Source: JAZGGS01 sp963764825 (lineage in GTDB: Bacteria > Bacteroidota > Ignavibacteria > Ignavibacteriales > Ignavibacteriaceae). Taken from it: 64,000 nt of DNA. The notes under the pieces were generated by a model. That model searched no databases and was not told where the DNA came from. It worked only from the letters and a program-made list of their open reading frames with translations. The position numbers and the translations under genes are program-made. Below, in pieces: positions 38,865 to 49,216 of the stretch (the first letter of the stretch is position 1; each line of letters opens with the position of its first letter). The stretch is from NCBI GenBank assembly GCA_963764825.1, contig CAVXUA010000005.1, positions 186,001-250,000 of the forward strand. The letters run 5' to 3'.

Positions 38865-40745
38865 CTACTTTAGAAGTATCATCTTCTTCAAATCGGAAAA
38901 TACTGGAATACCTTTTTCATTTTGTACTATTATATGACAAACATAGAATCCGCTGGCAAATGGATTTTTAACTGTTAACATTTCAACTTTTCCTTCACCC
39001 TTAAACTCCACTTCATAATATCCTGCATTCTGGAATTGATTTGCCAACACTTCTATTAATTCTCCCTTAACATCATATATATACAGCTTTACATATCCTC
39101 TCTCTTTTAGCCTGTAACTGATCTTTGTTGAGGGATTGAAAGGGTTCGGGTAGTTCTGGTATAACTGGTAATTGCTTACTGTTGTTGGGTATTCTTTAAC
39201 TGATGTGATTAATACCGCTAACTCTTCAGAGGGTTCAGATTCATTCCCTTGATTATCCGTTGCTGTTAGTTTGTAATAAAATGCTTCAACCTCGTTGGGA
39301 ATTATGTGCATGTAAAATGTGTCAGTTAATGAAAGTACAAATGTTGTTGAATCTGCTGTGAAGTTTGCTGTTGTATCTCTGAACAAACTGTAATGGCTGA
39401 AATCTGCCTCCGTGTTATAGTTCCAGCTAATTGTGATAATATTACTGTCAACCTCTGCCGTAAGGTTTACAGGTGGTCTTGGTGAAAGGTCTAAGTATGT
39501 ATAGCTTTCTCCAAAAGGTCCCCCATACAAACCAATATCACTTCTCGTGCTGTCCTTATCCAGAATATTCGGATCTCCTGCGTTAATCAAAGGAGAGAAC
39601 ATCTGTAAATGAAAATCTAATTCTCCTTGTGTTGTGTCATCATTAACTATCATTGGATCCACTGATAGATTTGTTGTGTCAGGAATAAAGTTGTGGTAAC
39701 TAACCTCAGTATTCCAAGCATTATTGTAATATGCCGATACGCTTCCTGAACCATAATTTTCTATCCCATAATCAGCACCTATTATTGAATTATTAATGAT
39801 TTGAACTAAATGACTATTATCACTACCAACAGAAATTCCGACCCCAATATCCCCATAAATCAGATTATTCTTCTCCATTGTCGGTACAGCCCAGTTTGAA
39901 ATGCCTGTTGAATTGGGAAAACTACCCTCTGATATTATCAAATTATTAAATATCTTTGCTGTATCTGAAGTGCCGCCTGAAATTCCCCCTGCGAAATTAT
40001 TTTTTATAACAATTATATTTTGGGATATATTAGAAACAAGTGTTCCCAGAACTATATCAATACCAACTCTATTTGTTTCTATATAGTTCGAAAAAATAAC
40101 GGGTAATTCAATATGATTTAAATCTGCTATTTCTATTCCTGTATCATCAGAATAATTAGTGCTAATATAATTATTATGTACTAATGAACTTGAATAATCA
40201 ACTATTATTCCTACTCTGTTGTTTATACAAATATTTTCCTGGACTGTAATATTTGAACCAAACAAATAAATACCACCGGCTCCATCAAGAATTTTGTTCA
40301 TATATATTAACCCTATTTGTCCCTCACCTTTTATCCCCTGTCCCACATCCTGGTTTGCAACAATTACCTGAAAATCTCTGAATAAGCAGCTATCTTGAAC
40401 AACAACAGAATTAAATCCACTATTTGCCAAACTTCTTGTATCAATCACACAACTATCCATCCCTGCACCAATTAGTGCTAATCCGGGTATCATTATTACC
40501 TGCTCCTTATAAACTCCGTTGGCTACATAAATTGTATCACCAAACAGAGAGATGTTTATTGCACTCATTATGCTGTCTGCTGCTGTAGCCCAGCTTGTGT
40601 AGGGCGGTGTGTTACTGCCGCTGTGGCTTACGTAACGCACGGTAGCGGTGCAAATGTAAAATGCAGAATTTAGAATGAAGAATGTAAGTATCAGGAGGAG
40701 GTTTCTCTTAGGGTTATGTTTTTTACCGTACATTCCATTTCCCAT
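38865..40745 (-). CDS. Secreted right-handed beta-helix protein with type IX sorting domain
   Basis: 626 residues, intact. A signal peptide (after MYGKKHNPKR; hydrophobic LLLILTFFILNSAFYI) is followed by a long beta-helix with repeated short Asn/Ile-rich rungs (ICINNRVGIIVDYSSSLVHN, NYIETNRVGIDIVLG), a DUF1565-like opening (GDTIYVANGVYKEQVIMIPG), a fibronectin-like domain (PRPPVNLTAEVDSNIITISW) and a sorting domain (NYPNPFNPSTKISYRL to KKMILLK). It is the second type IX cargo in the window. The beta-helix suggests polysaccharide binding or cleavage, but I see no catalytic signature. Confidence 0.88.
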   Translation of the reverse strand: MGNGMYGKKHNPKRNLLLILTFFILNSAFYICTATVRYVSHSGSNTPPYTSWATAADSIMSAINISLFGDTIYVANGVYKEQVIMIPGLALIGAGMDSCVIDTRSLANSGFNSVVVQDSCLFRDFQVIVANQDVGQGIKGEGQIGLIYMNKILDGAGGIYLFGSNITVQENICINNRVGIIVDYSSSLVHNNYISTNYSDDTGIEIADLNHIELPVIFSNYIETNRVGIDIVLGTLVSNISQNIIVIKNNFAGGISGGTSDTAKIFNNLIISEGSFPNSTGISNWAVPTMEKNNLIYGDIGVGISVGSDNSHLVQIINNSIIGADYGIENYGSGSVSAYYNNAWNTEVSYHNFIPDTTNLSVDPMIVNDDTTQGELDFHLQMFSPLINAGDPNILDKDSTRSDIGLYGGPFGESYTYLDLSPRPPVNLTAEVDSNIITISWNYNTEADFSHYSLFRDTTANFTADSTTFVLSLTDTFYMHIIPNEVEAFYYKLTATDNQGNESEPSEELAVLITSVKEYPTTVSNYQLYQNYPNPFNPSTKISYRLKERGYVKLYIYDVKGELIEVLANQFQNAGYYEVEFKGEGKVEMLTVKNPFASGFYVCHIIVQNEKGIPVFSDLKKMILLK

Positions 40746-40810
40746 TTATTGTTAAAATAAATGTAAGAAAAAGAGAGGGTAATTACGAGGAAGAATTTCT
40801 ATAAACTGTT

Positions 40811-42080
40811 CTAAGTCTTCTGCTTCTTTTTTGTTGCGGCAGGAAAAAGAATATTATTAAGTATTAACCTGTAACCGGGTGAGTTTTTGTAAAGATTAAG
40901 ATCGGTTGGAGGATCGCCTACTGCGTGCTGGTAATCCTCAGGATCGTGCCCGCCGTAAAAAGTAAACGTGCCTCTGCCAAAATTCCCGTGGATATATTTA
41001 ACCTGGTCGGTTCCTTCTCGTTCAGCTAAAATTATAGCTGAGTTTTTTATAGTGCTCCTGCGGAACATAGTTGTCTGTCCCATAAATCCTCTTAAAACAT
41101 TTATGTGGCACTGTGTAAGCATAGTGGGAACAGGATCGTACTTTGCGGAAAACTCGAAAAGTGTAAAATAATCATTATTAAAATTACCAATCTCTATTGG
41201 CTGGATATCTATATTGCTGTACTCATAAAGATAAGGATTCATTTCCAGGGTAAAATCTGTAAACGCTAGGGTGTTATTAAAACTCAGCATTTCCTGTGCA
41301 TCAGGATCAGCAGCATCACCGTCAAACATCTGTTCAACAATATCAACATCAAGAGCGGCAAGAGAAATATCGTAAGAATCAGTTGCGGAACACATTGCAA
41401 AAAGAAATCCGCCTTTACCCACATAACTTTTTATACTAAGCGAAACAGCTTTTAACATTTCCGAAACTTTTTTAAACCCGTTTTGTTTTGCGTTTTGTTC
41501 ATACTGCAATTGCTGATCGATATACCATTGTGCATTACTGAAGCTTGCATAAAACTTTCCGTACTGCCCTGTAAAATCTTCGTGGTGAAGATGAAGCCAG
41601 TCATAATTTTCCAAATCACCTTTTAAAATTTCATCATTCCAAATTTTATCATACTTAATTTTTGCATATTCCAGCACAAGCGTTACGGCATCATCCCACG
41701 GCTGAAAGCCGGGTGGAACATAAACTGCAATGCGCGGAGCTTTTTCCAGGCGAATAACATCCATGTTGTTCTCTTCACTCTGTACAAAAGCATAAATCTC
41801 AGTTGTTTGCGATAAAGAAAGCTGATTCGAAATAAACTCCTTCAATCCGGCACTCTGTAGCAATCTTATCATTATAATCAAGAAGAAAAGAACCGCCATT
41901 ATAATTAAGAAGCCAGTCTGCTTTTAAACCATCGCCTAAAGCATTAAAGGTTATACCGTACGCTTTTAAATGATCAGTCTGGTTTGCATCCATCGGGATA
42001 AGGATTTTTGATTGAGCATACAAAAACCCTGATGCTGAAAATAGAAAGATGAAAAATATTTTTACAAGTTTCGTCATCAT
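40811..42080 (-). CDS. Secreted protein of the family annotated asparagine synthetase B (frameshifted)
   Basis: About 422 residues. A signal peptide (MMTKLVKIFFIFLFSASGFL) precedes KILIPMDANQTDHLKAYGIT and WLLNYNGGSFLLDYND. A shift near 41820 leads into NNMDVIRLEKAPRIAVYVPP, DYDWLHLHHEDFTGQYGKF-like sequence, GKGGFLFAMCSATDSYDISL and YIHGNFGRGTFTFYGGHDPE. Bacteroidota genomes label this family asparagine synthetase B, yet it is secreted and has no such catalytic domain that I can see. It resembles a class I glutamine-amidotransferase-like fold with a possible Cys in AMCSAT. Function unknown. Confidence 0.7.
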
Positions 42081-42109
42081 AAAAAATAAAGGCGATTCAC
42101 AGAACCGCC
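42081..42109 (-). terminator. Rho-independent terminator after clpX
   Basis: On the minus strand GGCGGTT pairs with AATCGCC (one G-U) around a five-base loop, followed by TTTATTTTTT. It lies 27 bases after the clpX stop at 42136 and just before the start of the AsnB-like gene, separating the two. Confidence 0.8.
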
Positions 42110-42135
42110 CTGTTAATAATAAATTTTATTTTTTG

Positions 42136-43388
42136 TCAAGCAGATTTTTTATCGGTCATCAGAAACAAAGGTTCCGCTCCGTTCTCCACAACATCTTTAG
42201 TGATTATACATTTTCGTATATCTTTTTTGTTCGGTATTTCATACATAATATCGAGCATAAAATTTTCAACAATAGATCTTAAAGCTCGTGCGCCTGTTTT
42301 TCTTTCAATGGCTTTTTTGGCAATCACATCTATTGCAAAAGGATCGAACTCAAGCTCAACACCTTCCATTAAAAGCAATTTTTTATATTGTTTTAATATT
42401 GCATTTTTCGGATCGGTTAAAATACTTTTTAATGCTTCTTCATCAAGATCCTGCAAAGGTGCAACAATGGGAATTCTTCCTATCAACTCCGGGATCAAAC
42501 CATACTTAAGCAAATCTTCAGGTTGAATATGCATCTAATAATTCTTCATCAGATTCTTTTTCTTTAAGATCAGATTTAAAACCCATTTTGTTTTTATTTA
42601 TTCTCGATGCAATTATCTTGTCAATTCCTGAAAATGCACCCCCAAGTATGAAGAGAATATTTTTTGTATTAAGATTTATCAAATTTTGTTCGGGATGTTT
42701 TCTTCCTCCTTTTGGCGGAATCCCTGCAACAGTTCCTTCAAGTATTTTTAACAACGCCTGCTGAACCCCTTCACCGGAAACATCGCGGGTTATTGAAGTG
42801 CTTTCGCTCTTCCTGGAAATTTTATCGATCTCATCAATATAAACTATTCCCTTCTGTGCTCTATCAAGGTTATAATCTGCTGCCTGCAGAAGATGAACGA
42901 GTACTGTTTCTACATCATCGCCAACATAACCGGCTTCCGTTAAAGTTGTTGCATCGGCAATAGCAAAAGGTACATCCAAAATTTTTGCAAGAGTTTGTGC
43001 TAAAAGTGTTTTACCAACGCCGGTAGGACCAATTAAAAGAATATTACTTTTTTCAATTTCAACATCATCAAGTTCAAAAAATGATGAACGCGAGTTTATT
43101 CTTTTATAATGATTATAAACTGCAACCGAGAGTACTTTCTTTGCTCTTTCCTGCCCTATCACAAAATCATCAATGGATTTTTTTATTAATTCCGGTGATG
43201 CGTTTTTCATTTTCAGTTTCTGCTTTGTAATTATATGCTGCAAGGTTATTTTTAAGAATATCCACGCTGCTTGAGATACAGATATCACAAATATGCACAT
43301 CGGGTCCGGCAACCATGCTGCTTACTTCAGTTCCATCTCTTCCGCAAAATGAACATTTTACTATATTCTTATTTTGTTTCTTACTCAT
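42136..43388 (-). CDS. clpX: ATP-dependent Clp protease ATP-binding subunit ClpX (frameshifted)
   Basis: About 415 residues. The zinc-binding domain (VKCSFCGRDGTEVSSMVAG, HICDICI) is followed, after a shift in an A-run near 43195, by the AAA+ module: Walker A ILLIGPTGVGKTLLAQTLAK, DATTLTEAGYVGDDVETVLV, Walker B IVYIDEIDKISRKSES and SGEGVQQALLKILEGTVAGI. After a second shift near 42535 come EDLLKYGLIPELIGRIPIVA and KKAIERKTGARALRSIVENF. The order is full-length ClpX. It unfolds substrates for ClpP; clpP is not in the window. Confidence 0.93.
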
Positions 43389-43398
43389 CTTTGTTACC

Positions 43399-45243
43399 TT
43401 AACTAAGTTTGTTTCTTATTAATAATATTTCGTTTCGTGCTTCATCAATGTAAAGCGAATTGGGGAATTTAAGCAATAACCTCTCATAAACTTCAAGGGC
43501 TTTTTCCCTGTTTCCCATGCCTAGATGATAAGTTTTACCCTGTAAATATAACGCTTTATCCGCATAGATATTTTTCTCTCCCTCCTCTGCAATATCTTCA
43601 AATAGCTTTATTGCTTCATCAAAATCATCATCTGCAAGCATCATTTCTGCATGGCGCAGTGTGGTAATTGAATGTAAAACAAATGCCTGCGGGTTTTGGT
43701 AAATCAAACTGTATTTGTCAGCTGCTTGGCTAAATTTTTTCTGCTCTGCGAAAAATTCAGCTTCTGCAAATTGTACAAGGTTAGACGAATCGTTCATTGT
43801 TGTGTTCAATACTAATGATAACTCTATTGCATCATTAGCGTAATCATCTTTAAGATTGTGCAGGATGGCTGCAAGCAGGTTATTTGACTCATCAAAATTT
43901 TGCTTGTAAAGATTAACTCTTGCAAGTTTAAACTTAGCCAGGTTATGCAGCTGGTTATTGCTGTGTGTTTTTTCAATCATCTTAGAAAAATATGATTCAG
44001 CTTCATCCAGGTTTCCGTTTAGTAAAGCGATATTGCCAAGTTCAATAAATGCATCGCCAGCAGATTTGGAATTTACACCATCACTAATGACAATCTTAAA
44101 ATTTTCAGATGCTTTAACATGATCGTTTTGCATGTAAAATTGTATTAAACCAATTCGAAGCAAAGCTTCGAAAGCCGCTTCAGTATTAGCGTAAATTTCC
44201 ACCACTTCGTTAAAGGCAGTTAACACATCATCAATTTTTTCTGAATCATACTTTATAAAATGAAAATATGGTTTCCACAAAGGAAGTGATTCCCGGTAAT
44301 CTTCAATTAATGTTGCTTCAATAGATTTTGCATAACCTAACTTTGCAATGGGAATAAGCGGGGAATTTGGATACAGATCGATTATCTCACCGTAAACTCT
44401 TCCAGCCATCAAATAGTTTTTCTCCCTTGATAGCAATTCTGCAAAGTTGTAAAGATCTTTTCCTAAATTCGATTGCTCCTCATCTATATCCCGGTAAACT
44501 TCAAATGCTTCCTCAAACTCTTTAGCTTCAGTTAATAGTCTTGCAAGCAGATAGGATAAACTTAAATTACTTCTACCGCTCCAATCTTCCACAACAGGAA
44601 TTGTTGCTTCGAGTCCATCCGGTTTAGCAGAATAAGAAAGTATCTTTTGTTCGATTACCTGTCGCTGCATCGGCTCTTTATCAAGTATGGTGCAATATTC
44701 TTCGGCAGCTTTACCAAACTGCATTGTTAAAGTATAAAGCTGTGCAAGATCATAAGCAAAAAGAACTTTGTCCTCAGAAATATCCTTACCGCGTTCATAC
44801 AATTCAATTGCTTTTTCAAACGCCCGTCGTTCAACTGCGTAACTTGCGATTATCCTGTACATCATCGGGTTATTTGGAGTTTGCATTAAAGCTTTATCCC
44901 ACACCTCGTAAGCTTTTTCCTCGTTGCCCATTATATAATAAGTGGAACCAAGCATTCCGTGTAAAGAAATATCATCCGGTTTCTCTAATATTCTTTTTTC
45001 CAGGAGATCTATAGAAGCAGCATAATTTTTTAGCTGGAGATAAACCCTGTGTAAAGCATTAAAATACTGAGTGTTAGAAGGTTCAGAATGATATAATTCT
45101 TCGAAAAGCTTAAGTGCATTCTCATATTGCCCGGCACGCTCTAAGTTTTCTGCCAAAGCAAATTTTGCGTAATCAGCATCCTTAACCTGAGCACTAACAA
45201 GTATAACCGAAACGGTGAGCAATACTATAGTTTTCATTATCAT
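43399..45243 (-). CDS. Secreted TPR-repeat protein
   Basis: About 614 residues from MIMKTIVLLTVSVILVSAQ, a signal peptide; ten codons of open frame upstream seem non-coding. The rest is tandem TPR units: DYAKFALAENLERAGQYENA, LHGMLGSTYYIMGNEEKAYE, YNFAELLSREKNYLMAGRVY, LGNIALLNGNLDEAESYFSK and a final LQGKTYHLGMGNREKALEVY. This resembles large BamD/CpoB-like periplasmic scaffolds. It ends 10 bases before clpX on the same strand, so the two may be co-transcribed. Function unknown. Confidence 0.82.
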   Translation of the reverse strand: MIMKTIVLLTVSVILVSAQVKDADYAKFALAENLERAGQYENALKLFEELYHSEPSNTQYFNALHRVYLQLKNYAASIDLLEKRILEKPDDISLHGMLGSTYYIMGNEEKAYEVWDKALMQTPNNPMMYRIIASYAVERRAFEKAIELYERGKDISEDKVLFAYDLAQLYTLTMQFGKAAEEYCTILDKEPMQRQVIEQKILSYSAKPDGLEATIPVVEDWSGRSNLSLSYLLARLLTEAKEFEEAFEVYRDIDEEQSNLGKDLYNFAELLSREKNYLMAGRVYGEIIDLYPNSPLIPIAKLGYAKSIEATLIEDYRESLPLWKPYFHFIKYDSEKIDDVLTAFNEVVEIYANTEAAFEALLRIGLIQFYMQNDHVKASENFKIVISDGVNSKSAGDAFIELGNIALLNGNLDEAESYFSKMIEKTHSNNQLHNLAKFKLARVNLYKQNFDESNNLLAAILHNLKDDYANDAIELSLVLNTTMNDSSNLVQFAEAEFFAEQKKFSQAADKYSLIYQNPQAFVLHSITTLRHAEMMLADDDFDEAIKLFEDIAEEGEKNIYADKALYLQGKTYHLGMGNREKALEVYERLLLKFPNSLYIDEARNEILLIRNKLS

Positions 45244-45391
45244 ATAATAAAAATAATAAATTAGCTGGCGCATTCAAGGGTAATAATTGTTATTAAATTG
45301 AGCAATAAAATGAAGTGAGTTGTATATGCCCTTAATTTCATTGATAAAGAAATTATTCTTTAATAGGTTTGAAAGATTATATTTAGGTGAT

Positions 45392-46534
45392 ATGAAAAAA
45401 GTATTAATTTTAGGTTCAACCGGCTCCATAGGAGTTAACAGTCTTGAGGTGATTAACTCGCTTAAAGATGATTTTAAAGTAAGCGGGTTAACTGCAAACT
45501 CAAATGTATCCCTTTTGCTGGAACAGGTAAGGAAGTTTGATCCTGATGTTGTGGCTGTAAGGGATGAAAATGCAGCGGCAATTATAAAAGAGAAATTGCC
45601 TCCCAGTTGCAATTTGCTTGTTGGTGATAATGGATTAATTGAAGCTGCAGCTAATGCAGATTATGATATATTCATTGGTGCGATGGTTGGTTTTGCCGGA
45701 CTTTTACCTACAATCGAAGCAGTAAAGCGTGGTAAAAGAATTGCGTTGGCAAATAAAGAAACGCTGGTTGTTGCCGGAGAGTTTGTAACCGATCTCTGCA
45801 GGGAATACAACTCGGAAATTATTCCCGTTGATTCCGAACACAGTGCAATCTACCAGTGTTTGATAGGTGAAAAATTAGAAGAAGTAGAAAAACTGATTTT
45901 AACAGCTTCGGGAGGACCTTTTTTAAATAAGGAAAAATCCTTCTTTGAAAAAGCCACCGTTGATGAAGCACTGAATCATCCTAACTGGAAAATGGGCAAT
46001 AAAATCAGTATCGATTCTGCAACAATGATGAACAAAGGTTTGGAAGTAATTGAAGCCCGCTGGCTCTTTGGTCTTCCTACAGAAAAAATTGAGGTGGTAA
46101 TTCATCCTCAGTCAATTATTCATTCGATGGTGCAATTTGTTGATGGTTCTGTAAAAGCACAGCTCGGATTGCCTGATATGAAGCTGCCGATACAGTATGC
46201 ACTAACATTTCCGGAAAGAGTTGTAAGCGAATTTGAAAGAATAAATTTGCCTAAAATTGGTTCGCTTACATTTTTCGAACCAGATGCAGAAAAATTCGAG
46301 TGTCTCACACTGGCATTCGATGCCCTGAATACTGGCGGTACAGCGCCTTGCATTCTAAACGCAGCAAACGAAGTTGCTGTTGATAAATTTTTAAAAAAGG
46401 AAATAGTGTTTTCTCACATCCCGTTATTAATAAATAAAGCTCTGGACAAAGTTAAGAATAATGTTACGCCAGACCTGGGAACGATTTTTGAATGTGACAG
46501 ACAAACTCGTAAGCTTGTGAGAGAGCTAAGTTAA
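45392..46534 (+). CDS. dxr: 1-deoxy-D-xylulose-5-phosphate reductoisomerase
   Basis: About 380 residues from MKKVLILGSTGSIGVNSLEV (NADPH-binding motif). It continues with GAMVGFAGLLPTIEAVKRGK, IALANKETLVVAGEF, VDSEHSAIYQCL, LTASGGPF, HPNWKMGNKISIDSATMMNK and GLEVIEARWLFG. The C-terminal helical domain is intact. It makes MEP from DXP, the committed MEP-pathway step. The open frame extends 24 codons upstream, but the family start is at 45392. rseP follows after 17 bases. Confidence 0.96.
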   Translation: MKKVLILGSTGSIGVNSLEVINSLKDDFKVSGLTANSNVSLLLEQVRKFDPDVVAVRDENAAAIIKEKLPPSCNLLVGDNGLIEAAANADYDIFIGAMVGFAGLLPTIEAVKRGKRIALANKETLVVAGEFVTDLCREYNSEIIPVDSEHSAIYQCLIGEKLEEVEKLILTASGGPFLNKEKSFFEKATVDEALNHPNWKMGNKISIDSATMMNKGLEVIEARWLFGLPTEKIEVVIHPQSIIHSMVQFVDGSVKAQLGLPDMKLPIQYALTFPERVVSEFERINLPKIGSLTFFEPDAEKFECLTLAFDALNTGGTAPCILNAANEVAVDKFLKKEIVFSHIPLLINKALDKVKNNVTPDLGTIFECDRQTRKLVRELS

Positions 46535-46551
46535 TTTTAGAAAGGTTTTTA

Positions 46552-47907
46552 ATGGATTATATAATTTATTTTGCTCTAACAATAGGTATTTTAGTATTTA
46601 TTCATGAATTCGGACACTTTGCCGCTGCCAAGTTAAGCGGTATGAGGGTTGATGTTTTTGCAATAGGTTTTGGTAAAAGGCTATTGGGCTGGAATAAAAA
46701 AACGGGTTTCAAATTTGGCGAACTGCCTAAAGATTTTGATGGAGAGGGAAATACCGATTACAGGTTAAGTTTACTTCCCTTGGGTGGTTATGTTAAAATT
46801 GCCGGAATGATCGATGAAAGCTTCGATACAGAATTTGCCAAGAAAGAACCGCAGCCATACGAGTTTCGCTCAAAAGGATTCTGGAAAAAATCTTTTGTTA
46901 TTACTGCCGGGGTTTTTATGAATCTTTTGCTTGCTTTGCTTGTGTTCTGGGGAGCAAACTTTTTTAAAGGTAAACCGGTTACCGAAACCACCACTCTTGG
47001 TTATGTAACTGAGGATAGTCCTGCTTACACGGCAGGATTTTTAGCCGGGGATAAAATTCTTAAAATAAATAATGAACAGGTTGAAAACTGGGAATCACTT
47101 ACAACAGAAATGTATGTTAATACTCTTGGTGAAGATCTTAGCATGCTGGTAGAACGAAACGGCGAAACCATAGGCATTCCCTTAGCGAGGAAAGATATCC
47201 CTGATTTTGAAAAAGAGGGAGAATTTTTCATAAGGGATAATCTTAAACCTGCAGTGATTGATGTATCTGCTGATTCTCCTGCAAAGGAAGCGGGTATCTT
47301 GCCGGGTGATATTTTTCTTTCAATTAATAATTTAACCCTATCCAGTTCAAAGCAATTAACAAAAGTTGTTTCTTCAAATGTCGGCAACCAACTTCCGCTT
47401 GTAGTGTTAAGAGATAAAGACACAGTTAACATTGCCGTAACGCCTGGCAGTGATGGAATGATTGGCATTTCAATCGGCGAAATTTATATGGGAGAAGTTT
47501 ATTACCAGACCTACGGTTTTTTTGAATCCTTTTACTATGCTGGGGGAGATATTGTAAACATTACAAACCTTACCTTCAGTGTTGGCAAAAAAGTGTTTGC
47601 AGGTGATATTGAATTTGGAAAAGCATTTGGCGGACCTGTGAGAATTGCGCAGCTTGCTGCCAAATCTGCTGATGTTGGAATTGAAAGCTTTCTCTATTTC
47701 CTGGCAATTCTAAGTTTAAGTCTTGCACTAATAAACATTATGCCCTTCCCGGTATTAGATGGCGGACATTTACTTGTAATTATAATTGAAACTGTCTTTA
47801 GAAGGGAGATTCCGGTTAAGATTAAAATTGCTATCCAGAATACCGGGCTAATAATTCTTTTGCTCCTTATGGCATTTATCATTTATAACGATATACTTTC
47901 TCTTTAA
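46552..47907 (+). CDS. rseP: RIP site-2 metalloprotease RseP
   Basis: 451 residues. The first helix carries the zinc motif LVFIHEFGHFAAAKLSGMRV. There is a membrane helix at FVITAGVFMNLLLALLVFWG, two PDZ domains (EDSPAYTAGFLAGDKILKIN and ADSPAKEAGILPGDIFLSIN), and the third metal ligand in LINIMPFPVLDGGHLL. It cleaves membrane-bound anti-sigma factors and signal-peptide remnants. dxr-rseP adjacency is widely conserved. Possible targets include the anti-sigma-like membrane protein at 59628, but that is inference. Confidence 0.95.
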   Translation: MDYIIYFALTIGILVFIHEFGHFAAAKLSGMRVDVFAIGFGKRLLGWNKKTGFKFGELPKDFDGEGNTDYRLSLLPLGGYVKIAGMIDESFDTEFAKKEPQPYEFRSKGFWKKSFVITAGVFMNLLLALLVFWGANFFKGKPVTETTTLGYVTEDSPAYTAGFLAGDKILKINNEQVENWESLTTEMYVNTLGEDLSMLVERNGETIGIPLARKDIPDFEKEGEFFIRDNLKPAVIDVSADSPAKEAGILPGDIFLSINNLTLSSSKQLTKVVSSNVGNQLPLVVLRDKDTVNIAVTPGSDGMIGISIGEIYMGEVYYQTYGFFESFYYAGGDIVNITNLTFSVGKKVFAGDIEFGKAFGGPVRIAQLAAKSADVGIESFLYFLAILSLSLALINIMPFPVLDGGHLLVIIIETVFRREIPVKIKIAIQNTGLIILLLLMAFIIYNDILSL

Positions 47908-47917
47908 TATTTAACGG

Positions 47918-47954
47918 GTGCGGTTCACTCATAAATGAGTCGCACTTTTCTTTT
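47918..47954 (+). terminator. Terminator after rseP
   Basis: GTGCG (47918-47922) and ACTCA (47927-47931) pair with TGAGT (47936-47940) and CGCAC (47941-47945), with a four-base bulge on the 5' side, followed by TTTTCTTTT. It lies 11 bases after the rseP stop. Confidence 0.75.
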
Positions 47955-48043
47955 AATAAACCCGCCTATCACTTTATAAAACCTTTAATAAAAAAATTTC
48001 CGTACTACTTCCGATAGCTCTTTAGTTTTGAACTCAGAAACAA

Positions 48044-48075
48044 AAGCCGGCAGAGTCCCGGCTTATTTTATCTTG
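48044..48075 (+). terminator. Hairpin upstream of the LytS-type kinase gene
   Basis: AAGCCGG (48044-48050) pairs with CCGGCTT (48058-48064) around a seven-base loop, followed by ATTTTATCTT. The T-run is imperfect. It stands 23 bases before the kinase start, so it may be a weak second terminator for rseP or a leader element. Confidence 0.45.
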
Positions 48076-48097
48076 AGTAATTTTAAGTTTATATTTG

Positions 48098-49216
48098 ATG
48101 AAAGCAGAACGGAAAAACCGAAATAAATATAATTCCCGCATTCAACCTGCAGCAAAGAAGATGAGTAGTATAAACAGGAATAAGGTTTACTGGATAAGTC
48201 AGATTACCGGATGGACTGTGTTTGTACTATTAAACATTATTGTAATTTCTTTTATCGAGGAAATGAGCTGGCAAAGGGTTGTGATCTGGATTTATCTTGG
48301 TTTTGCCGGTATAAGTTTTACTCATATTCTTAGGGGAATAATAAAAAACCGTAACTGGCTTAATCTTCCCTTAAAAAAACTAATCCCGCGTGTTCTTCTA
48401 TCAAGTTTTATAACCGGAACTCTTATCTATTCTTTTGCTTTTATGGCTGGTTATTTATCCGGAGCAACAAGTTATGAAGAGTACACTGCCATAAAACCAG
48501 TTGCTGGAATAATAAACCTTACAAGTGTAACCCTTTTCTGGATGCTTATCTATTTTTCAATTAATTATTTTGAAAGCTATAATAAGAAAGAGATCGAATC
48601 GCTTATATGGGAAGCTGCAGTAAAGGATTATGAACTTAAAACTTTAAGGTCGCAGCTTAATCCTCATTTTATGTTTAACGCAATGAACAGCATAAGAGCA
48701 TTAATTGAAGAAGATCCGGAATCAGCAAAATCGGCATTAACAAAACTTTCAAATATTCTCCGCTACTCTTTGCAAATGGAAAGAATGGAAAAAGTTTCGC
48801 TTGAAGATGAGATTGATACAGTAAAAAACTATCTAGAACTTGAAAGTATTAGGTTTGAAGAAAGGTTGCAGTATAAATTAAATATTGAAAATGGTTCTTC
48901 AAAAGTTGAGATACCGCCAATGATGATCCAAACGCTTGTAGAAAACGGAATAAAGCACGGTATATCAAAAATACCTAAGGGTGGAGCAATTTCAATTACA
49001 ACAAGAGTTGATAACTCTAAGCTTTACCTGGAAATAAGAAACAGCGGCAATGTAAACGAAGATGATTTAAAAAACTCGAACGGCTTTGGAGTTAACAATA
49101 CAAAACACCGTTTAAATTTACTTTTTGGAGAAGAGGCAAAATTTTCACTTCAGAATGAAGATGAAAAAAATGTGTTGGCTAAATTAGAAATTCCAATAGG
49201 AGGTACTAATCAATGA
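48098..49216 (+). CDS. LytS/YehU-type sensor histidine kinase
   Basis: About 372 residues. After a basic tail come four hydrophobic segments (about residues 28-160: WTVFVLLNIIVISFI to FWMLIYFSINYF), a linker, and the His_kinase domain with LRSQLNPHFMFNAMNSIRAL (phospho-acceptor His), LSNILRYSLQM and VKNYLELESIRFEERLQYKL. The ATPase part has TLVENGIKHGI and GFGVNNTKHRLNLLFG. The gene overlaps the LytTR regulator by four bases (ATGA), so the pair is a two-component system. The signal is not known. The TTG at 48095 is a less likely start than the ATG at 48098. Confidence 0.92.
   Translation: MKAERKNRNKYNSRIQPAAKKMSSINRNKVYWISQITGWTVFVLLNIIVISFIEEMSWQRVVIWIYLGFAGISFTHILRGIIKNRNWLNLPLKKLIPRVLLSSFITGTLIYSFAFMAGYLSGATSYEEYTAIKPVAGIINLTSVTLFWMLIYFSINYFESYNKKEIESLIWEAAVKDYELKTLRSQLNPHFMFNAMNSIRALIEEDPESAKSALTKLSNILRYSLQMERMEKVSLEDEIDTVKNYLELESIRFEERLQYKLNIENGSSKVEIPPMMIQTLVENGIKHGISKIPKGGAISITTRVDNSKLYLEIRNSGNVNEDDLKNSNGFGVNNTKHRLNLLFGEEAKFSLQNEDEKNVLAKLEIPIGGTNQ

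Noticed and set aside
45320..45391. Upstream start for dxr
   Set aside because: The 24 extra codons are hydrophobic and basic without similarity; the NADPH-binding MKKVLILGSTGSIG start is standard.
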